Shown here: positions 15,546 to 22,521 of the stretch, one piece after another | How positions within the stretch are numbered: the stretch's first letter is position 1 | Layout: each line of letters begins with the position of its first letter | Assembly: GCA_045530865.1 (NCBI GenBank) | Contig: JAZSCX010000093.1 | Location: 1 to 27,881, forward strand | DNA length: 27,881 bases | DNA from: Avoscillospira sp045530865 | GTDB lineage: Bacteria > Bacillota > Clostridia > Oscillospirales > Oscillospiraceae | Reading direction: 5' to 3' | Position numbers and translations under genes: made by a program | Notes under the pieces: model-generated | What the model saw: the letters and a program-made list of their open reading frames with translations, nothing else | The model's database searches: none | What the model was told of the DNA's origin: nothing

Positions 15546-16532
15546 ATGTCTGTCAATCATTTTCTAAAACTTCTCGACTTTACTCCTGCTGAAATTCAGC
15601 ATTTTCTCGATGTTGCCGCCGATCTGAAAGCCAAAAAGAAGGCCGGTATTCCCCACCGGATGCTGGAGGGCAAGAACATCGCTCTGATTTTTGAAAAGAC
15701 CTCCACCCGTACCCGCTGCTCCTTTGAGGTAGCCGGTCACGATCTGGGCATGGGCGTCACCTATCTGGATCCCTCCGGCTCCCAGATCGGCAAGAAGGAG
15801 TCCATTCCCGATACGGCTAGGGTGCTGGGCCGGATGTTCGATGGCATCGAGTACCGCGGCTTCGGCCAGTCCATCGTGGAAGAGCTGGCGCATTATGCCG
15901 GTGTTCCCGTGTTCAACGGCCTCACCAACGAGTTCCATCCCACCCAGATATTGGCCGATTTCCTGACCATTCAGGAGCATTTTGGAAAGCTGAAGGGCAT
16001 CAAGCTGGTCTATATGGGCGATGCCCGCTATAATATGGGCAATTCCCTCATGGTGGGCTGCGCCAAGATGGGCATGGACTTTGTGGCCTGCGCCCCCAAG
16101 GCCTATTTCCCTGATGCAGAGCTGATCGCCCAGTGTCAGGCCGTCGCCGCCGAGACCGGCGCCACATTGTCCTTCTGCGAGGATCCCATGGAAGCCACCA
16201 AGAACGCCGATGTGATCTACACCGATGTGTGGGTCTCCATGGGCGAACCGGTGGAGGTCTGGGAAGAGCGAATCCGGGAGCTTGGCCCCTATCAGGTCAA
16301 CAAGGCCGTTATGGACAATGCCGGTCCTCAGTGCCGGTTCATGCACTGCCTGCCCGCATTCCACGACCTGCGCACCACCGTGGGCAGGGAGATGGGCGAG
16401 AAATTTGGCCGTCAGGATATGGAAGTCACCGACGAGGTGTTCGAAAGCGAGCAGTCCATCGTCTTTGACGAAGCCGAAAACCGGATGCACACCATCAAAG
16501 CCGTCATGGCCGTCTGCATGGCAGGAATTTAA
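15546..16532 (+). CDS. argF: Ornithine carbamoyltransferase (anabolic type)
   Basis: This enzyme makes citrulline from ornithine and carbamoyl phosphate. The 328-residue protein contains the carbamoyl phosphate motif STRTR (53-57) and the ornithine-site motif HCLP (267-270). The family segments around GLTNEFHPTQ and the DVWVSMGE stretch are present. A TTG five codons upstream was rejected because GGAGGA is part of that extension and sits 7 nt before the ATG. Its place beside argG and argH favours the biosynthetic argF over a catabolic arcB; no arginine deiminase or carbamate kinase gene is nearby. The three arg genes together convert ornithine to arginine. Confidence 0.95.
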   Translation: MSVNHFLKLLDFTPAEIQHFLDVAADLKAKKKAGIPHRMLEGKNIALIFEKTSTRTRCSFEVAGHDLGMGVTYLDPSGSQIGKKESIPDTARVLGRMFDGIEYRGFGQSIVEELAHYAGVPVFNGLTNEFHPTQILADFLTIQEHFGKLKGIKLVYMGDARYNMGNSLMVGCAKMGMDFVACAPKAYFPDAELIAQCQAVAAETGATLSFCEDPMEATKNADVIYTDVWVSMGEPVEVWEERIRELGPYQVNKAVMDNAGPQCRFMHCLPAFHDLRTTVGREMGEKFGRQDMEVTDEVFESEQSIVFDEAENRMHTIKAVMAVCMAGI

Positions 16533-16536
16533 AATT

Positions 16537-16562
16537 GGTAGGGGCGACCATTGGTCGCCTGC
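16537..16562 (+). repeat. GTAGGGGCG-type dispersed repeat, copy 1
   Basis: GGTAGGGGCGACCATTGGTC and the following CGCCTGC form a short palindromic repeat whose core GGCGACCATTGGTCGCC is nearly self-complementary. A second copy (GTAGGGGCGGTCATTGACCG on the minus strand) lies at 21543-21572. In both cases it sits directly behind a gene and reads in that gene's direction. Confidence 0.7.
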
Positions 16563-16598
16563 AACGAAAGCGCACCGCTCAGCGGTGCGTTTTCGTTT
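16563..16598 (+). terminator. Intrinsic terminator of argH-argF
   Basis: CGCACCGC (16571-16578) and GCGGTGCG (16582-16589) form a perfect stem with loop TCA. The flanking AACGAAAG and TTTTCGTT extend the stem to about 16 bp, and the T-rich arm ends the structure. Confidence 0.85.
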
Positions 16599-16631
16599 AT
16601 CTGAGAAAATGAAAAAATGTTTCAAAACCGC

Positions 16632-16657
16632 TAACCACTTTCCAAAAACCGCGTCTA
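16632..16657 (+). promoter_or_regulatory. Possible ECF-type promoter of the sigma factor operon
   Basis: TAACC (16632-16636) and CGTCTA (16652-16657) are spaced as in classical ECF promoters (AAC, 16 bp, CGT). They lie about 30 bp before the sigma factor start codon. No good sigma-A promoter is visible in the gap, which suggests autoregulation; this remains an inference. Confidence 0.5.
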
Positions 16658-16682
16658 TAAACATAGAAAGGAGCGTGAACCA

Positions 16683-17243
16683 ATGGACGATCGGGCCATC
16701 ATCGATCTGTACTGGGCAAGGGCGGAACAGGCCATTGCCGAGACAGAGAAGAAGTACGGCGCATATTGCCGATCCATTGCGTGGAATATTCTCCGGAACC
16801 GTCAGGATACGGAAGAATGTGTCAATGACACATGGATGCGAACCTGGAACTCTATTCCGCCTCAGCGGCCCAACGTATTTCCGGCCTATCTGGGAACGAT
16901 CACCCGCAATCTTTCCCTGACCCTTGTCCGGTCATCGGGCAGACAAAAAAGGTTGCCCCGGGGACTGGAACTGTCCTATGAGGAACTGGAGGAGGGCGTG
17001 CCGGACGGCTGCTCTGTGGAGGCAGAGGTGGATGCGCGGGAACTGGGACGTCATATTGACCGGTTTCTTCGAAGCCTGCCGGAGAAGGATCGCTGTATCT
17101 TCCTTCGCCGTTACTGGTATATGGATACCCATCGCCAGATTGCCCATCGGTATCACATGACGGAGGGAAGCGTAAAAGGCAAACTACATAAGATCAGAAG
17201 CAAGCTGAAGCTCTATCTGCGGCAGGAGGGATATACCAAATGA
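16683..17243 (+). CDS. ECF-type RNA polymerase sigma factor
   Basis: This 186-residue protein contains sigma region 2 (about 18-90; segments ILRNRQDTEECVNDTWMRTW and FPAYLGTITRNLSL typical of ECF factors) and region 4 (about 125-180; LPEKDRCIFLRRYWY and a helix-turn-helix ending in TEGSVKGKLHKIRSKLK). It lacks regions 1 and 3, as ECF factors do. AAAGGAG precedes the ATG. Its stop overlaps the start of the membrane protein gene as ATGA, so the pair is translated together, in the manner of a sigma/anti-sigma module. Its regulon probably includes its own operon. Confidence 0.93.
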   Translation: MDDRAIIDLYWARAEQAIAETEKKYGAYCRSIAWNILRNRQDTEECVNDTWMRTWNSIPPQRPNVFPAYLGTITRNLSLTLVRSSGRQKRLPRGLELSYEELEEGVPDGCSVEAEVDARELGRHIDRFLRSLPEKDRCIFLRRYWYMDTHRQIAHRYHMTEGSVKGKLHKIRSKLKLYLRQEGYTK

Positions 17244-18388
17244 ATGGAAAAAACATATACGATGCTGTGGAATTTGTAGGGGCTGACTTGATCGATATGG
17301 CGGAGAAGCAGCGTTTTTCACCGCCGTTTTATCGGATGGCGCTCCGGATTGCGGCAATGGTGGCTGTGCTGATCGGCGTGGGTACCGCTTCCGTTCGGCT
17401 TTTGTGGGAGCCTGCGATTGAAACGCCGCCTTCGCAGACGGAACCGGCAGAAGAACACGAAGAACCGGCTCTGGATCTGCCTCCCGCTGAGGATGAAAGC
17501 GGCGATGCTGTACATCCGCTGCTAACGATGTTCCCACAGTTGGATGAGGCTTCGCTGACGGACTATCTGGAGAATCGTCCTGAACTGGAAGACTGCGATT
17601 GGGATACCTTCTATCTCAACGAAGCCGGTCTGGAGGATCAGGGTACGGACATCTATACCACACGGGGAGATCAGGTGCTGGCGATCGATGCGGAAAACGG
17701 CATTTTGCTGGTTCGGGTGCAGGGAGAAGGGTATCGGGGCGTTCTCGCCATTTCCAACCATCCTCAAAATCTGGCTCTGCAGACCGCGTCCACATTGGGT
17801 ACTTACGGTGAGACCATAGGCAATATTGCAGAAGCACACGGCGGTGTTCTGGCAATCAGCGGAAGCCGTGTTCATCCTGAGGACAATGGAGACGGAGAAA
17901 CATTATACGGTTATATCATGAGCAACGGTGTGGAATACAATGTGGATGCCCATATGGAACCGGATCTTGTCCGGTTGGAGATCAACGCAGAGGGAATATT
18001 CTCCTTGGTGCAGACGCAGGATCCTGTTTCGCCGGATACGTACAATGCGGTGGAAGCACCGTTTGCACTGATCAAGGACGGAGAAATCGTGGTGGATGAA
18101 AGTCTGACCGGTGGTATTCTACCCCGCGCCTGCATCGGTCAGACGGAGACGGGTGCTGTTTTGATGATGGTGATCGAGGGATGGCAGCCGGAATCTTCTC
18201 GGGGTACAGACCAGCCCACCTGCGCGGCTATTCTGTGGGACTATGGGTGCATAAATGCCGTGCATCAGGCGCATGGTTCACAAGCTGTTCTCTGGTTTGA
18301 CGGGGAATATGTGACCAGATGCTCCAATTCTGCCATGCTGGAAGGACGTCTCGTTCCGTCTGCATTTGTGGTTGCGCGTCGCGGATAA
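17240..18388 (+). CDS. Single-pass membrane protein with NAGPA-like ectodomain, putative anti-sigma factor
   Basis: The 382-residue protein has a short cytoplasmic N-terminus (1-30), one membrane helix (about 33-53) and an acidic Pro/Glu linker (57-90). The extracellular part contains (from about 155) a region resembling phosphodiester glycosidases of the NAGPA family (segments ETIGNIAEAHGGVLAISG, ARACIG-like and WFDGEYVTRCSNS). At the position where the family usually has Asp-Gly-(Gly)-Ser the sequence is AHGSQ, and the usual NGG-F motif reads ISGSR, so enzyme activity is doubtful. Gene order and topology fit an anti-sigma factor whose ectodomain acts as sensor. No zinc anti-sigma motif is seen, so that role is inferred from context. 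Confidence 0.72.
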   Translation: MNGKNIYDAVEFVGADLIDMAEKQRFSPPFYRMALRIAAMVAVLIGVGTASVRLLWEPAIETPPSQTEPAEEHEEPALDLPPAEDESGDAVHPLLTMFPQLDEASLTDYLENRPELEDCDWDTFYLNEAGLEDQGTDIYTTRGDQVLAIDAENGILLVRVQGEGYRGVLAISNHPQNLALQTASTLGTYGETIGNIAEAHGGVLAISGSRVHPEDNGDGETLYGYIMSNGVEYNVDAHMEPDLVRLEINAEGIFSLVQTQDPVSPDTYNAVEAPFALIKDGEIVVDESLTGGILPRACIGQTETGAVLMMVIEGWQPESSRGTDQPTCAAILWDYGCINAVHQAHGSQAVLWFDGEYVTRCSNSAMLEGRLVPSAFVVARRG

Positions 18389-18399
18389 GGAGGATGCTC

Positions 18400-20514
18400 A
18401 TGGGAAAAAAGTCTGTATTTTTGACACTGATTGCGGTCATTTTGTGCTGCCTTGTGCTGATTTCCTGCTCCAAACAGGAGCCGCAGCTGCCGGAAGAACC
18501 GAAAACTGCTCTGCAGGAACCTGCAAAAGACGAAAAAAGCCTGCAGATCACTGCACTGGAAGCGCCGTTCCGCACGCAATATCTGTCCTCCGACAGGCTG
18601 ATTCTGGTGCAGGGCGCTGCGGCGCAGGAAGAGGCTGTGTATCTGTGGGGGTGCAATTTTCAGAACGAGACTACGGAATACTGGGCCGTCCGCTATGATC
18701 CGAATAACGAACCGGAGGAATTCTCGCTTCCTGTATCGGAGCATGGCGCTGTCATGGCGGTGGATGCGGTGCAGGATGAGGTCTATTATCTGGAAAGAGC
18801 CGATTTCGCTGATGGAACAGCCGCATGGAGCCTCCACGGTCCGGATGGAACGGTTGGCCTGAACTGGGCCACGGCGGACAATGACCTGCGTCATGTGGCT
18901 GTTGCGGGAGACACGTTCTATGTGGCAGACGGGGTACAGCTGCATCTTTGCAGGCTGAATGACGGAGAACACATCCGCACGATTCAGATTGGTGAGCAGA
19001 TCTCCTCACTGGTAAAAGCAAAGGACGGGCAAGTCTATGCTTATTGTATGGGAGCTGCCGCGCTGTACTTTGATGTGGGAGAGGAAACCGGTGCGGCGGG
19101 AATCCTGCTGCTGCCGGAGCTGTTTCACAACCGAACGATCGTGTCCGGCATGAATTCAGACTACGATTTTGTGGTGATTGGAGAAAGTACACTGTATGGC
19201 TGGAATGTGGATGACGCGAAAGCCGCTGCAATTCTGAATTTTGATACCTGTGGACTGCCATCCAATAACCTGAGTGCTTTGATCTGTCTGGAAGGCCATA
19301 CATTCCTTGGCGCCACATGGCGAACCGGAGATCCGGAGGATCGGCTGTTCCGACTGTCTCCGGGGGATGCTGCACAGGAAACGGAAGAGAAGAACCTCCG
19401 CATTGCCGGGTTGAGCCGTCCCATGGTCATGTCCACGGCCATTTCCGATTTCAAGGCTCTGCATCCGGAATACACCGTAGAGTATATCGACTACAGTGAG
19501 CTGTACGGCGATCAGGCGTGGCAGCGGGTGCAGATCGATCTGATGCACGGAGACGTGCCGGATCTGCTGTTTGTCAACGGGCTCCCATCGGAGGCCTTTG
19601 CAAAGCGGGGGCTGATCGAAGACCTCTATCCGTGGGTGGATGGTGACGAGGATTTGCATAGAGAGGATTTTACAGAAAACCTCCTTGCGGCACTGGAAAG
19701 CCCCGATCAGAAGCTGTATATGATTCCTCAGAGCTACACGATTGTAACAACTGTCGGAACAGAAGCATTGGCCGGAAAAAAGGAAAGCTGGAGCTTTTCG
19801 GATATCAATCAAGCTATGGTGGAGGATCCGTCTTTGCTGGCGGCATTTCCCGGCGCAGACAAAGAGATGTGCCTGCAGATGATGGATATGCATGTATTAC
19901 ACACACTGGTAGACTATGAAAATGCGGTCTCCCATTTTGATTCTCCGGAAGCCCTTGACTTTCTGGCGTTTTTGAACAGCATCAAACCCCATCAGGAGCT
20001 GCCATATGAGGCGGAAAACGAATGGGAAGCACTTCTGAATGGAGAAGGCATGTTCGTGGAATATACGATTTATTCCGCAGATGCCTTTGCCGAAACCGAC
20101 CGGATGGCGGAAGGTCTGGTTTGTCCCGGCTATCCCGGCGCGGCAGGCGGCAGCTTTTATCTCAATCTGCCCATGGCGATTCCTGCGGCTGCTGCCGAAA
20201 AAGAGGGCGCATGGGAGTTTCTGAAAATGCTGATCACATCCGACTACTACGTTACCCGAGGCGGGTGGCTGCCGCTGCAGCGCGATTTTGACGCGGATCT
20301 GCAGAACATAACTGCAGCGGAAAGCAGGGAAAAGCTGGCGGAGATCCAGAAACATATCTGCTATGTATCCTATTACGATAAACCCATCACCAATATCGTC
20401 CGGGATGAAACCAGCTATATGTTCAGTGGGGTACATACCCCGGAAGAAACAGCCGCCCTGATCCACAGCCGTGTACAGCTCTACTTATCGGAGCAGCAGG
20501 TGGAAACCGAATAA
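18400..20514 (+). CDS. Lipoprotein: propeller-like region plus extracellular solute-binding domain
   Basis: The 704-residue lipoprotein has a signal peptide with lipobox LISC (Cys23). Residues about 35-325 show repeated beta-rich stretches like a propeller. From about 333 to 700 there is a family-1-type extracellular solute-binding domain (ADFKALHPEY-like start, DVPDLLFV, LYMIPQSY, and a C-terminal WEFLKMLIT segment). AAGGAGG precedes the ATG; the 27 upstream in-frame codons overlap the previous gene and are rejected. It starts 11 bp after the membrane protein gene. No ABC permease or ATPase genes are nearby, so the binding domain probably senses a ligand or feeds a remote transporter. The ligand, possibly a sugar or peptide, is unknown. 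Confidence 0.85.
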   Translation: MGKKSVFLTLIAVILCCLVLISCSKQEPQLPEEPKTALQEPAKDEKSLQITALEAPFRTQYLSSDRLILVQGAAAQEEAVYLWGCNFQNETTEYWAVRYDPNNEPEEFSLPVSEHGAVMAVDAVQDEVYYLERADFADGTAAWSLHGPDGTVGLNWATADNDLRHVAVAGDTFYVADGVQLHLCRLNDGEHIRTIQIGEQISSLVKAKDGQVYAYCMGAAALYFDVGEETGAAGILLLPELFHNRTIVSGMNSDYDFVVIGESTLYGWNVDDAKAAAILNFDTCGLPSNNLSALICLEGHTFLGATWRTGDPEDRLFRLSPGDAAQETEEKNLRIAGLSRPMVMSTAISDFKALHPEYTVEYIDYSELYGDQAWQRVQIDLMHGDVPDLLFVNGLPSEAFAKRGLIEDLYPWVDGDEDLHREDFTENLLAALESPDQKLYMIPQSYTIVTTVGTEALAGKKESWSFSDINQAMVEDPSLLAAFPGADKEMCLQMMDMHVLHTLVDYENAVSHFDSPEALDFLAFLNSIKPHQELPYEAENEWEALLNGEGMFVEYTIYSADAFAETDRMAEGLVCPGYPGAAGGSFYLNLPMAIPAAAAEKEGAWEFLKMLITSDYYVTRGGWLPLQRDFDADLQNITAAESREKLAEIQKHICYVSYYDKPITNIVRDETSYMFSGVHTPEETAALIHSRVQLYLSEQQVETE

Positions 20515-20517
20515 GAA

Positions 20518-20745
20518 AGGCCAGCCATCCCGGCTGGCCTCAGCGTGTCAAAAAATCCTTTTCCAATAAAGCATGTCATTCCGAGGCCGAAGGCCGTGGG
20601 AATCCGTATTCTAAATATTCCATTTATATCGAAAATTCTGGAAAAATACGCAGCTTTTTTGATGCGGATTGCCACGCCAGTGTGCGCACTGGCTCGCAAT
20701 GACAGGGTTTTTGACAGTCGAAGGCCAGCCGGCGAAGGCTGGCCC
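20518..20745. repeat. Nested inverted-repeat element between convergent genes
   Basis: The two ends are imperfect inverted copies of about 40 bp, each carrying a hairpin: GGCCAGCC/GGCTGGCC at 20518-20540 and 20723-20744, and each followed inwards by a TTTTTGACA-type stretch. Inside lie two oppositely oriented copies of the REP-like repeat (20574-20606 with TGTCATTCCGAG, and 20665-20704 with CTCGCAATGACA). The left hairpin read on the minus strand is followed by TTTCTT and may terminate the Cys-rich gene. No coding capacity is credible. Confidence 0.7.
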
Positions 20746-20759
20746 TCTCTATTTGCGGC

Positions 20760-21428
20760 TTATCCAATAAAGTCGATCTTGTTGGCGCAGACGAAGTAGA
20801 ATCGGCTGTCGGTGCTGTTGGCCATGACCAGTACATCGCCAAGCTGGCCGAGGATGGCGCTGTTGGCGATAATCAGCGGGCCTGCTGCCACGGTGGAGGT
20901 GCGGACGGCGGCTGCGCTGGTCAGTGCATCGATCATGGAGCCGCAGTCCTGCGGCAGGTTCGGGCGAAGTAACTGGCTCAGGGTCTGGCTGACGGTCTGG
21001 AAGTTGGCGGTGGCATCTCCGTCCACTGCCAGCGCCTCAAAGGCGATGGCGGTGATACGGCAGAGGGCGGCCTGTGTTACTGTAGTTGCCAGAGGTGTGC
21101 CGCCGACCTCCGGCGGATACAGTACGCCGGAAACGGTGACGGTTTCGCAGCTGTCGCTGCCGCAGACATAGGTGCCTGCAGGATCCGCCAGATTGTCATC
21201 CGGCGCCGTTCCGGCAATGGGAGCATCCAGTGCCGAGCCCAGAATATAAAAATCAGATACCACCGCAAAGGCGGCAAAATCGATCAAAGGCCGCAGCTGG
21301 GCGCCGCAGATCAGATGGAGCAGCTTCCGGAAGTCATCGGCGCAGGCACAGTGCGGCGTTTCCGGCTGACAGGGCGCCTGCGGCTGACAGGGGCTGCAGC
21401 CACTGTTGGTGCAGAAATAATTGCTCAA
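20760..21428 (-). CDS. Cys-rich hypothetical protein, possibly spore-associated
   Basis: I do not recognise this protein. The N-terminus is rich in Cys, Pro and Asn (CTNSGCSPC, then CQPQAPC and CACADDF), followed by a hydrophobic, Ala/Thr-rich body of about 190 residues with no clear signal peptide. Cys-rich heads recall spore coat or exosporium proteins, but this is only an analogy. The longest frame starts at ATG 21458, which has no ribosome binding site and sits in a hairpin loop. TTG at 21428 has GGGGAG about 9 nt upstream and gives a start SNYFC; I prefer it, giving about 222 residues. An in-frame stop lies just upstream of the ATG. Both candidate starts lie in the terminator-like hairpin at 21427-21479. 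Confidence 0.6.
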   Translation of the reverse strand: MSNYFCTNSGCSPCQPQAPCQPETPHCACADDFRKLLHLICGAQLRPLIDFAAFAVVSDFYILGSALDAPIAGTAPDDNLADPAGTYVCGSDSCETVTVSGVLYPPEVGGTPLATTVTQAALCRITAIAFEALAVDGDATANFQTVSQTLSQLLRPNLPQDCGSMIDALTSAAAVRTSTVAAGPLIIANSAILGQLGDVLVMANSTDSRFYFVCANKIDFIG

Positions 21429-21479
21429 AAAATCACACTCCCCGGAGAATTGGTTCATCCAATTCTATGCGGGGAGTGT
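21427..21479 (-). terminator. Terminator-like hairpin over the start of the Cys-rich gene
   Basis: On the minus strand ACACTCCCCG...CGGGGAGTGT with the inner AGAATTGG...CCAATTCT forms an 18-bp stem (one small internal loop) with a 5-nt loop, followed by TTTTTT. It could end the HAD gene transcript upstream. It also contains the Shine-Dalgarno sequence GGGGAG and both candidate start codons of the Cys-rich gene, so an attenuator role is possible. Confidence 0.65.
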
Positions 21480-21542
21480 AAAAAGTGTGCAGGTGCGAGA
21501 AAGAGCCTGTTTCAAAATCCGAAAAATGTCCGATAGAATCCG

Positions 21543-21572
21543 TAGCCCGCGGGCGGTCAATGACCGCCCCTA
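21543..21572 (-). repeat. GTAGGGGCG-type dispersed repeat, copy 2
   Basis: On the minus strand the sequence GTAGGGGCGGTCATTGACCG continues into CCCGCGGGC. It is the same family as 16537-16562. The TAG inside the repeat serves as stop codon of the HAD gene, so the repeat lies directly at the gene end. Confidence 0.7.
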
Positions 21573-22400
21573 CCGCAGCTGCCGGATCACATCCGCAATG
21601 GTACCCTCTTCGCAGGAGGCGGCTTCCCGGAAACCAAGGTCCTGAATGCGGGCGTCGCAGCCCCGGGGTGTAAAAGCAATGTCCGCTTCCTGCAGCATGG
21701 AAAGGTCATTGACGGCGTCGCCTGCGCAGACAAGGGTGTTTCTTCCCAGTTTTTGTGCCAGTTTCCGGGCTGCCAGTCCCTTGGAGGTGTTGGCAACCTG
21801 TACTTCGATCAGACCGGGCAGCGAGTTCAGGGCGACGATACTTCCGTTGCCGCGCTTGTTCACATCCTGCTCCAGAAATCTGAAAAACTCGGCTTCAGTG
21901 GTATCAAACGCCGGGGAGAAGGAGTTGGAGGAAGGACTGTACATGCAGAATTTCACCTGCGGATGGGGCACTTCTTCCCAAGGCACATAGGCGTAGGCGG
22001 CCTGCTGCCGATCCAGATAGGCGTCTCTGGCGGGGTCGTGTGTGAAGATGTAGTGCTTGTCCAGACAGTGGATTTCCAGCCGAAGCTGGGGATAAGTGCG
22101 CTCATAATACCGCATCAGCTCCATGCAGCTTTCCGGCAGGGGATGGCAAAAGAGCACTTCCTCCGTCACCGGATCGTAGCAGGCGGCGCCGTTGCAGACG
22201 ATCAGGGGCGCGTTGACGGGAACATCCTGAAAGCGATACCGGGACATGGGCAGACTGCGGCCCGTTGCCAGCGTAAAAACGCCGCCTTCCGCCTGAAATG
22301 CGCGGATGGCATCGAGATTTACCTGCGGAATTTGGCTCTGATGGTCGGTCATGGTCAGGTCAAAATCCGAGACCAGCAGAATATCTGAAAATCTACCCAT
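21570..22400 (-). CDS. HAD-IIB (Cof-type) phosphatase
   Basis: This 276-residue haloacid-dehalogenase-type phosphatase has the nucleophile motif DFDLT (Asp12 nucleophile, Asp14 acid/base), the second motif in FTLATGR, and the metal-binding GDAVND near 243-248. The inserted C2 cap (about 90-200) places it in the Cof/HAD-IIB class, which dephosphorylates small phosphorylated sugars, nucleotides or cofactor intermediates; the substrate cannot be told. AAAGGAGGTG precedes the ATG. Transcription starts from the promoter at 22430-22458. The last residues and the TAG stop run into a dispersed repeat, so the native C-terminus may have been slightly changed by that insertion. Confidence 0.92.
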   Translation of the reverse strand: MGRFSDILLVSDFDLTMTDHQSQIPQVNLDAIRAFQAEGGVFTLATGRSLPMSRYRFQDVPVNAPLIVCNGAACYDPVTEEVLFCHPLPESCMELMRYYERTYPQLRLEIHCLDKHYIFTHDPARDAYLDRQQAAYAYVPWEEVPHPQVKFCMYSPSSNSFSPAFDTTEAEFFRFLEQDVNKRGNGSIVALNSLPGLIEVQVANTSKGLAARKLAQKLGRNTLVCAGDAVNDLSMLQEADIAFTPRGCDARIQDLGFREAASCEEGTIADVIRQLR

Positions 22401-22429
22401 AACACACCTCCTTTCCTTGGTTATGCTTT

Positions 22430-22458
22430 ATTTTATCAAATCCTACAAAAAAGAGCAA
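22430..22458 (-). promoter_or_regulatory. Sigma-A promoter of the HAD phosphatase gene
   Basis: On the minus strand, TTGCTC (22453-22458) and TAAAAT (22430-22435) are separated by 17 bp, with an extended TG before the -10 box. They lie about 30 bp from the start codon. Confidence 0.65.
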
Positions 22459-22521
22459 GACGGTCTGCGTTAACAAAATATTCATAATTTTCTGTTAAAA
22501 TGAACGGCAGAAGGTGATGAG

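Noticed and set aside
14136..15560. 474-codon minus-strand open frame opposite argH
   Set aside because: argH is certain from its motifs; the antisense frame is a GC-bias artefact without homology-like features.
17240..20514. Standard ABC sugar uptake operon
   Set aside because: Only a solute-binding domain is present; there are no permease or ATPase genes nearby, and the gene is linked to a sigma factor instead.
20545..20799. 84-codon open frame over the nested repeat element
   Set aside because: It is built from repeat sequence and lacks a ribosome binding site.
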